A stretch of DNA of 64,000 nt from Lasiodiplodia sp. COLG20 (lineage: Eukaryota; Ascomycota; Dothideomycetes; Botryosphaeriales; Botryosphaeriaceae): positions 682,001 through 746,000 of the forward strand of contig VNWV01000004.1 of the NCBI GenBank assembly GCA_009801085.1, read 5' to 3'. Under the pieces are notes generated by a model, which was given only the letters and a program-made list of their open reading frames with translations, was not told the DNA's origin and did not search any database. Below, in pieces: positions 55,546 to 64,000 of the stretch (its first letter is position 1; every line of letters starts with the position of its first letter). Made by a program: the position numbers and the translations under genes.

Positions 55546-56185
55546 ATGCAAGAATGCGGCATCTAGTTCCCCTAAATAAAAAGGCCACTCCATCGGCTTC
55601 GTTGCCGACGCTGCTTGCTTTATAGATCAACGCGGATATATTACGTCAGTCCACGTGCGGGCGACATGGCCCTCTGATAAGGCTTCGATTAAGAAATGAT
55701 GGTTTGCGGGGCTTTTTTAGTAAAGCATCGGAGCTCAGGCCCGACATAGATAAGGGCCGGGTGGGCATCCGATCAGGTGGTGAATAACTGGCTGCTGCAC
55801 CGTATCCTGCTTGAGGACGGCCTGATGCGCAGCGTCGTCCAATCCGCACTGGCTGGCTGCTTGGCACTGTTGCTGTTGCCTGAACGCGTTTGTCTCCACG
55901 GTTTCACTATCGGGGCTCCTGCAGCAGCTCACAATGGGTCCCTGCGGCCAGCCAATGAGGATGCGTTGCTCGACGCCCACAGTGCGCTATGTAAGCTGAG
56001 CAACAGGGTTCTTGTGACGGGAGTGCGTTTCCGCCCGTGCCGCGCGCTAGACTGATCGACGCTTCAATCACGACTGCGCCGCAAAAGCTGGCATTTAATA
56101 GCAGGCAGCAAGCCAACACTACGCATCATTCGTGTTATCGGACTCGAAATCCGTTTTTCTTTTCGACACGATCAATCACTCATTC
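55546..56185. other. spacer before the HET gene
   Basis: No convincing gene. A plus-strand frame at 55777-56055 is hydrophobic but without a domain, and its opposite strand is equally open. Presumably contains the HET gene promoter. Confidence 0.4.
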
Positions 56186-58771
56186 ATGGAAATGCCACAG
56201 ATGGAGAGAGGAAGGCCACATCCCGAAGATGTTGCTGCTGCTGAATCTCAGGAAGAGTCAGAATATGCACGGAGTGACGCCTCGGGAGACACATTATGGC
56301 AAGTGTCGTACGATCGAATGAACCTCTCGCCTGTTCAGTCATCACCTCGCCTTTCGGATGCAGACGGAAACTCCGACGATGACCCAGAGAGCCTTCCTGA
56401 TGAGCAATGTCCATTTTGCCCGTCGCTAGAATATTGCGATCACGAATTAGACACCGATACAGACGGCGAAGCTTACACGGCCGAGTGTCGACATGCATTC
56501 TTCCACGAAGAGTGTTCATCTTGCTCTACGGATGACATACCGCTTTGCGATTTCTGCCAACATCTCCGACTACAACATCTTTTGATGTGTTTACCTCAGG
56601 ACATTCCCTGTTTATGGTTCGAACTCCGTCTTCCTCCGCCTATGGATGTCCTGAACCGAAAGGAATGCAGGCTTTGCCGATTTCTGTTCAATTCTATCTC
56701 CCTTCCACTGCCTGAAAGCGTCTGGATGGCAGATATGCTCTCCGCCACATGGACCCTCTATTTCACTAGAGAGACACCGCGGTCAAAGAACGCATCCTGG
56801 TCTCTCGTTGTCTCTCTGCGTAGGGATGAAATAACAACCGTCGATAGAATTTCTATACACCAGAAGTCTCTTGGAAGCTCATGCACAGAATACGATGAGG
56901 GTATGTATGAAATATACACCTCAAATAAACTACGCTAACGAGATTTAGTTGCCAATGAATTTGATGAGTTTGTCCGGTGGGATATTGTCCGCGACTGGGT
57001 TTCAAATTGCCATGCGAACCACGAGGAATGCGGAATCAGTCGCAGATTATCCTTACCCCCCGAATTTTGTGTCATCGATGTCCACAGCAGACGCCTTGTC
57101 CGAATTCGTGACTGCGAATTTGTGGCGCTCAGTTACGTCTGGGGCAGCCGGCCAGAGGCACCATCGTACATCGTGGAAACAACACGCGACAACGTCGGAG
57201 CTTTGCTCTCCACTGGCTTTGGAGAACTGCCAAAGACTATTGAAGATGCAATCACCGTCTGCAAGCAGCTTGGCATGCAGTATCTTTGGGCTGATCGATA
57301 CTGCATTGTTCAGGATGACAGTGAAAACAAGCACTCTCAGATCAATGCTATGGACGACATCTACACAGCATCAAGTTTGACAATTATCGCCTGCTCAGGA
57401 ACAAGCGTGGAAAGTGGCCTCCACGGCGTAGGCGAAAGACGGCAAGGGAAGCAGGACCGATTCGATATCAACGGCCTTGAGCTCACACATGCACTCCCGA
57501 ATATTGAACCATTGGTGGTAAAGTCAATCTGGAACACCCGGGCCTGGACGTACCAGGAAGCTGTACTTGCGAGGAGGAAGCTGTATCTGACACCCGCAGG
57601 TGTCTTGCTTGAGTGCAGGCAAGAACGTAAAGGTGAACACAGCGTCTCCGACAGCGATTGGTCTTATCTCGACATGAGCCTGCTCCCACAGGAAGATGAC
57701 ACAACGAACGTTCTATTTGACGGCTATTGCCGACATGTTAAAACCTACACATCTCGACATCTCAGCTTCGACACCGACATCTACAATGCCTTCGAGGGAA
57801 TTGCGCGTGCTCTCTATCGAGACAAGTGCTCTTTTTATTATGGCATTCCGGAATCTCAGTTTGACCAAGCACTTCTCTGGATTTGCGATGAATTCAAACC
57901 GGATGACAGCAACAACACATACACCCGCTCCTGCGCGCAGAAGACACCAAGCTGGTCGTGGGGATCGGTGAGATGGCCCGTTGGTTTCATGGAACCGGAA
58001 CATTTCAGCATGGCTCTGGTCAAGTGGATCATGTACACAAACGGAAGGTCTGGGGTACGCGCAAAGACGATCAAAGCAACCGATGAACCGCATCGATGGC
58101 GAAACTGGGAAAACTATCGACAGCCTGATGGGAAACGGGAGGGGTCTTGTCCACAGCTCTTTCTTGCTCTGGCTGCCCAAGAAGGATGCTTTGAGAACGA
58201 GATTCCATGCTCCATCCCAACGACGGACAGTCTTCCCTCGCTGAGGAAAAGGTTCACCAAGCGATGGCCAAAATACACCGACGCCTATTCCGAGCTCCTA
58301 GAAAATAGCCCCAGGGAAGGCCCTCGTTTCGATGGAGTTCTTTACACAAGAGCTCAGTCTGCCACCTTCTACCTCGATTCCCTGTGGATCAAGGATGCTG
58401 AGGGTCGTGCAATCGGCCATGTGTATCCAGATCCAAGGCTGCACCAGTTTCAAGGATCTGTTGCCTCTGGGAACCCCCCAGTCGAATTCATCGCGCTTTC
58501 ACTCTCCAGTCACCATGCATTGGAGTCCGAGCTACTCCACAACAATCCAGACCTTCCCAAGACATTCGGTTTCTGGACACTGCCAAAGGCAGAATATCGC
58601 GACATGACATATTTCGATTGCAACGATATGGCGCTTTCACCGGTTCCAGCTGTGAATGTAATGCTCATTTGTTGGGAAGATGGTTTTGCGAGGCGTGTTA
58701 CCGTTGGATTGATCATGTTGAAGCAATGGGCCAAAGCTGATCGAAAGTTCAAGGATGTATGGTTGAAGTAG
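56186..58771 (+). CDS. HET (heterokaryon incompatibility) domain protein
   Basis: Protein of 845 residues; exons 56186-56900 and 56949-58771, with a 48-nt intron. The start is the first ATG in the frame. Residues about 1-75 are acidic and Ser-rich. Next comes a Cys/His-rich stretch (CPFCPSLEYCDHE, CRHAFFHEECSSC, CDFCQHLRL, CRLCRFLF) that may bind zinc. The HET domain spans about 297-440 with the classic ALSYVWGSRPEAP, LPKTIEDAITVCKQLG, YLWADRYCIVQDD and NTRAWTYQEAVLARRKLY motifs. The remaining 400 residues are the usual variable C-terminal region. HET domains are known to trigger cell death in vegetative incompatibility, but most copies in a genome are untested. It lies convergent to the polyketide synthase gene. 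Confidence 0.93.
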
Positions 58772-59570
58772 CTGCTTTGGACGTTGTAGTCGGGGGTATT
58801 ATGTTTGCCGGCAAGTACTTTCCTGATTATGAGGAGTTAGAGTGAGCATAGAGTTGGATATTCATTTGACTGTTTTTGCGCCCACTTCATAGCCGCCTTC
58901 AATGCCAGGTTTTCGGAGAGACTCCATTCCGAGTTTTTTCCATGAAGCTGTGAGCCTCTGTTGCATTGTGTGCCTTCGAAGCCTCTTCGATGGACTAAGT
59001 AGCTAGTCAAGGTATCAGATCGCATCCCGGCGTTACCTTCTGAGTCCTCGTACCGCTCACTTTGGTGCATGACATATTGCAACAACATTTTACACGAAGC
59101 TTCAGTTCTGCCTAGCCGGGTAAATCCATCGAAGAAAGGCGTAAAGAGGACACATATGTAGCCCCAATAGCTATAGTAGCATTTGGCGCTTTAATTCCAT
59201 ACGAAAGCGGTCTAAAGATATGCGCTATCTTAAATCCCATTGGAAGAGTGCTGGACCTCATCGAGGCTTCCGGAATCCTCCTTGATAGTACTTTCGCTAG
59301 TGGGCTTTTGAAACAGTGCTACAGTACCCATACTGTCATTCATGCCACTGTCGTGGATTTCTGGCTGTATCTTACTGAAGTCGCCACTACTAAGTAAAGC
59401 AATTACTAACGGCGCCATGAATCGTTACTCATCATTTTAATCACTATCGCGACCATTCCGACATCGTCCTGTAAAGGAGATCTACACACCAGACGACTAA
59501 TAGGCTGAACAGAACCATCATTCATCACCTTCTCATAATTCTTCCACGCTATCGTGGCGCGCCAACTCTA
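58772..59570. other. convergent spacer between HET gene and PKS
   Basis: About 800 nt containing both 3' ends. Short minus-strand frames at 58837-59088 and 59230-59418 have no domain. No tailoring gene lies on this side of the synthase. Confidence 0.45.
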
Positions 59571-62500
59571 TTATCCACAAGTCTTGATCTCGTCTCCAAT
59601 CAACCTACTCTTCAGGCAGGCAGTAGTTGCCAATGCGACCAGTGATTTGCTCTGTATGATATCAAAAATCGATATCTCGCTCTGCGCCACGATAGCAAAC
59701 CAGTTGCGCAATTCGACTGCAACAAGAGAGTCGACTCCATACTGTGCCATGGAAGCAGACTTCTCGACCTCCTCCGGCGGGGTCCCGAACATGCGCGCAA
59801 GCTTGACGACGATGGAATCACACACAGCCTCGACAACGTCTTCCCAGGCCGCCTTCCCGTCCCTCAGCACGTCGGCCAAAATGAGGCCATCACCACCGAC
59901 GCCGGCGGCGGCCTGGCCTCCAGCGCCGACAAGCTGCCTCAGGCCCTTGAAGCGCGGGTCCAGTTTCCAAGGGGAAGAAGAAGCATCATCATCACCGTCG
60001 TCGGACGCGATGCCGATGAGGACTTGGGCCGAGCGGCTCTCACGACGGACGGGCTTGCGCATCGCGTTCTCGATCAAGGCGAGCACGTCTTCCTGCTGCA
60101 CGAGGCTGTAGCCCTGCCGCCGCAGCCGCTCGACCACGCCCTCCGTCTCGGCCACGTAGCCGACCGAGCCGACCATGCCGAGGTCGAGCGACACCGCGGC
60201 GAGGCCTTTCGAGGCGCGGTGCCTGGCCAACGCGTCCTGGAATGCGCCGCCGGCGGCGTAGTTGGCCTGGCTGGAGTTGCCGGCTACGCCGGTGAGAGAC
60301 GACAGCATGACGAAGAAGTCCAGTTCGGAGGACGCAAACTGACAATGCAGGTTCCACGTGCCCTGTACCTTTGGACGGATGGCGGTGACGAAGTCCTGAT
60401 GGGACATGTGTTCGACGATCGAGTCCTGATACGCGACGCTAGTTAGCAACGATGTTGTTTGGTTGCCGCAAATCGAATGCATACCTGAAGAACCATGGCT
60501 CCCTGAATGACACCCTTGACCGGTGGCATCGTCTTTGAAGCTGTGTCGATAGCGTCTGCCAGATCCTGGGCGTCGGAAATGTCCACATTCAGTGCCAACA
60601 TATTCGATCCCTTTGAACGCATTTCGTCCAAGAAAGGAACGTTTGCGTGCGACGCGGCATGTCTAGACAACACAAGGATGCTCTTCGCGCCACGGTCTAC
60701 CAGCCTGCGGATGATGCATCTTCCAAGACCGCCCGCACCGCCGACGACTGCATAGGAAGCCTGGGGCGAAAGTCGGAGAGTGCGTTTTCGCGCCTACCCA
60801 AAATTGTTAGCGCTGTGTGATCATCTAGCCAGTTTCGTTCGTACATACCTTAATCAGGTCATCGCCACGGGGCACAACAACGAGCTTGCCCGGGTAGTTT
60901 CCGGCTTGCATCGTCCTGAACGCTGTCTCTACCTCGGACATCGGGAACGCTGTTATAGGTGCAATAGGCTTCATGCTTCCCTTTTGGAAACCATCCATGA
61001 CGGCGGTCAAAGCATGGGAAACGATGTCGCCTCTAAGCTCACTAAGCATAATCGGGTCGATAGCGAAGAAGGATGCCGCTCGGGTGAACGGAGACATCTG
61101 AAGGCTGTTGTTCTGCTCAACATCCCGCTTGCCAACCTCTAGAAACCGGCCAAGAGGGGCGATGCAACTCCACGTCTCGTGGAGCAACTGTCCAGTCAGG
61201 GAGTTGAGAATGACGTCGACGCCCTTTCCATTCGTCATTTCCATAACGGCCGGCGCGAACGAGGAGTCACTGCTCGAGAGGATATGGTCTCGAGGAATGC
61301 CATACTCCCTCTCGACGACCTCACGCTCCTGACTGGACGCAACCGTGGCAAAGACTTCGGCGCCGACCAACTTTGCCATCATGATGGCGGCCTGGCCCAC
61401 ATCTCCGGCGCCGCGGTGAATCAGCACCTTTTCGCTCTTCTGCAGCCCTGCCAGTGTGTTGATGGCATAGTACGCGGTGACGAACGCGAGGGGCAGGGCG
61501 GCGGCGGCTTCGAATTCCATAGCATCGGGCACCCTGGCAACGCTGGTCCAGTGAGCGCGCACGTGGTTCGCCCAGTGGCCTGCGCTCAGCAGCGCACACG
61601 CGCGATCGCCAACCGCGAGGTCTGCTGCTGGTACGTCCGGTCCGAGCCGCGAGATGACGCCGCTGCACTCGAATCCCATGTGCTGCTGCTGCTGCTCCAG
61701 CTGGCCCATGGCCACCATGACGTCGCGGGCATTGACGCCGAACGCGCGCGGCTCGATTTCGACGAAGCCGCCGGGGGGCAGCGGCCCGTCTGCGTCTGGG
61801 TCGTCGCAGAACACGAGGCTGTCGAGCGTGCCGGGGGCGGACACGGTCAGGCGGAGCTCGCGGCCGGGCTGGCAGAATGGTTGCAGGTCTGCCGAGTCGG
61901 CGTTGGCGGCGTGGGACAATGCTTCGGTTTCGGTCTGGTCGCGGTGTACTCTTGGGATCAGGATGGAGGCTCCTCGGGCGGCATATTCGAAATCTGTGGA
62001 AGTAGGATCGCGCGAGTCGTCGAAAGCTTCTGTCAGGACCGTCGCGATGGCACTGGCCTCTTGCTCGGACCACGTGCGTTGGCTGTGTTCGAGGTCGAGG
62101 GAGATGTACCGCTTGCTGCGGTCCTCGCACCTCAGTGTGCGGAGAAAACCCGTGGCCAATGCTGACATGGGGTTTGAGCATTCGACTGCTCCTCCACGAG
62201 ACACCCACAATAGCCCCTTGGCTTTGGTCGCGAGCCGCTTCACTTGTGCAAAGACGTCCTCAGAGGGTTGCACGAGGAGTGATTGGTCCGAATTGTCCAC
62301 GAACACGCAAATCTTGCCATCCGGCTGCGCAGCGTCTAGACCCTCAATGGCCGGCTCGATGGACGCGGCGGTCTTGATCGTGTCCTGGAGCTTCTGCAAC
62401 CACGCTTGAGGCGGAGCGTTTTCCTGACAGAAGGTGATAAGAGTTTCTGGGTACAGAGCTGGCGGATTATCCGGTAGTGCAGTTGTCATGAGGGAACTCA

Positions 62501-64000
62501 GCACGTAATTTTCGTCGTCTTCGCAGTCCTTGAGTTGCACATCAAGTCCGCTGAAGCCGGTCCGCCGCAGAACTTTGTCCCAGAGATCAACCGTGAGGGA
62601 CGGGCTGTGTTTACGTTCCGGCTCTTCGCCTACACAGATTAAAGTCAGTTAGCAGTCAGCACCACGCGTAGTTGACGGTCCTACGTACTCAGCCACCATC
62701 CGGGCAGCACTCCAAAGATCAGTTGGACGTCCAGGACGTCATGCGTCATCTCCACCATGACGAGCTTTCCACCAGGCTTCAGAAGACTTCTCACGTGCTG
62801 CATAGTCCGGTCCATATTCTTCGTCGCATGGAGGACCTGGCAGGCGACGACGAGATCGTACGACCCCTCCTCGAACCCCTGATCCGCGGGGTCACCCTCG
62901 ACGTCGAACTTCCGAAACCGCATGGCGCCCTCGTCGTCCCAAGCGCCGAACCTGCTCCTCGCCTGCTCGAAGAAGCCGGATGATATGTCGGTGTAGTCGT
63001 AATGTGAGAATCGCCGCGCCCCACCATCCGTGTCGCCGCCTCCACCCAAGGCTTCCAACACGATCTGCGTGCACCCGCCCGTCCCGGCGCCGATTTCCAG
63101 AACCCGCGCGCGGGGGTTCTTGTGTGCGAACAGGCTGACCAGATGCCGCACTTGGGCGTAGCAGCGGTCGATGCGAAGCGCGTGCTTGTAGTAGCGGTGG
63201 AGGAGGTGGTCTTTGAGCATCAGTTCCAGAGGAGCAATTTGCTGGCGCAGGATGGCGTTGAGGTTGCGCCCGATGAGGCAGGCCATCTCGCCGTCGACGC
63301 TTGCGGATGACACTTTCCCGACCAGCTCCTCTCTCTCCGTCTCGTCGACGTCCAGCCACGTGGCGGCCTGCGGCTGCTGAGATATTTGGAGCTTCATCCA
63401 CTCGAAGAAGATTTTGTGATACCACAACAAACTTCCCACGTCGGCCTCGGTGAGGGATGTGACTGCATCGTGGAAGAAGTAGAAGCACGCCTGCTTCAAT
63501 TCCTGCACGTGTGCTATCTCGGCGGGATCGGGACGGGCCTTCAGCCTCTCCATCAGCCCGTGGGCCGAGGTCAGCGACAGGTCCTCTTCCCACTTGATCG
63601 TCAAGCATCCGTTGTGCTGTTCCGCTTGCCCTGCAGTTTCCGCGAGGGTTTGGCAGAAGAGACCTTCGATTTCGAGCACCGCTGACGAGCCGGCGTCGCC
63701 TTCGCTGCGGACAGCAATGTCGGCGTGGAATCCGCGACCGTCGGCCTTTCCGATCCTGGAGTGTGCGACGAAGAGCTCCGTGGCTCCGCTACCAATGTCT
63801 GCCGAGACCGACATCCTCTTGATGGACCGGGGCATCGCGGCAGATCTCTTGCTTCTGGGGAGAGCCGAGTAGGCAGCTACAAACACAGAGTCCAGAGTGG
63901 TGGGATGCAACAGATGTTCCTGCTGGTAGCCTCCTGGCATCGATGCGGCTGTATCGGCCACGGCGAACGTTGCTGCAGACCCGCCGCCTTCGGCGGACAT
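59571..64000 (-). CDS. highly reducing polyketide synthase, C-terminal part (DH-MT-ER-KR-ACP)
   Basis: Partial gene; the 5' end lies beyond the right edge. Exons within the window: 64000-62689, 62629-60849, 60793-60485 and 60425-59571, with introns of 55-59 nt, all phase-consistent, giving 1,418 residues. The order is: C-terminal half of the dehydratase (HPTTLDSVF with its catalytic Asp, near residue 35); C-methyltransferase (LEIGAGTGG near 300, CQVLHATKNM); enoyl reductase (FECSGVISRLG, IHRGAGDVGQAA near 844, VDVILNSLTGQLL); ketoreductase (VVGGAGGLGR near 1046, VMLSSLTGVAGN and the catalytic Tyr in SSQANYAAGGAF); acyl carrier domain (YGVDSLVAVELRNW near 1364, with the phosphopantetheine Ser). 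There is no thioesterase or reductase end, as usual for fungal reducing PKSs, so release needs a partner. The active ER and MT predict a reduced, methylated chain. KS and AT are not visible. Product unknown. Confidence 0.93.

Noticed and set aside
55777..56055. 92-residue hydrophobic plus-strand frame
   Set aside because: The opposite strand is equally open, and there is no signal peptide, domain or supporting neighbour.
61179..62409. Plus-strand open frames over the synthase
   Set aside because: Shadows of the PKS ER-domain exon; no independent motif.

Overview
This window reads as nuclear DNA of a filamentous ascomycete (Pezizomycotina). The evidence is short spliceable introns (about 41-112 nt, GT...AG, often with a CTAAC or CTGAC branch-like motif), Zn2Cys6 regulators, a HET-domain gene, a fungal NLR-like gene with NACHT and ankyrin repeats, a highly reducing polyketide synthase, and single-gene transcription units separated by long spacers. 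Genus and species cannot be read from the sequence. For most spliced genes I built explicit exon models in which the exon lengths sum to a multiple of three.

Layout. 0-5 kb: a ten-exon zinc-cluster regulator followed by an intact cytochrome P450. 5-14 kb: an unknown protein, a T5orf172-domain protein, a regulator-like protein without a zinc cluster, a secreted/membrane protein and a secreted cysteine-containing protein. 14-16.4 kb: gene-poor, with a GC-rich island. 16.4-21.4 kb: a 1,535-residue NACHT-ankyrin-SPRY protein, the most unusual gene here. 23-28 kb: a DUF7924-like protein, a second zinc-cluster regulator and a GNAT acetyltransferase. 30-38 kb: four genes on one strand (aldo/keto reductase, sugar-porter-type MFS transporter, hormone-sensitive-lipase-type esterase, secreted CrtC/kievitone-hydratase-like protein) that could form a catabolic or detoxification set.

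38-56 kb is a patchwork of small intact genes and gene remains. The intact genes are an aegerolysin-like gene, an 85-residue eight-cysteine secreted protein, a GFA/CENP-V-type zinc protein, an L-asparaginase II, an unknown protein and a cutinase. The remains are a DUF3433-like C-terminus with a one-base frameshift, a P450 that has lost its heme cysteine and carries several frameshifts, and a cupin with an in-frame stop. 56-64 kb: a HET-domain gene, then the C-terminal 1,418 residues of a reducing polyketide synthase (DH-MT-ER-KR-ACP) on the minus strand, cut by the right edge of the window.

The mixture of secreted plant-surface enzymes, candidate effectors, self/non-self type proteins (NACHT, HET), a secondary-metabolite synthase and decaying genes is typical of an accessory region in a plant-associated or saprotrophic ascomycete. 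That lifestyle statement is inference. No tRNA, rRNA, CRISPR array or intact transposon was recognised.
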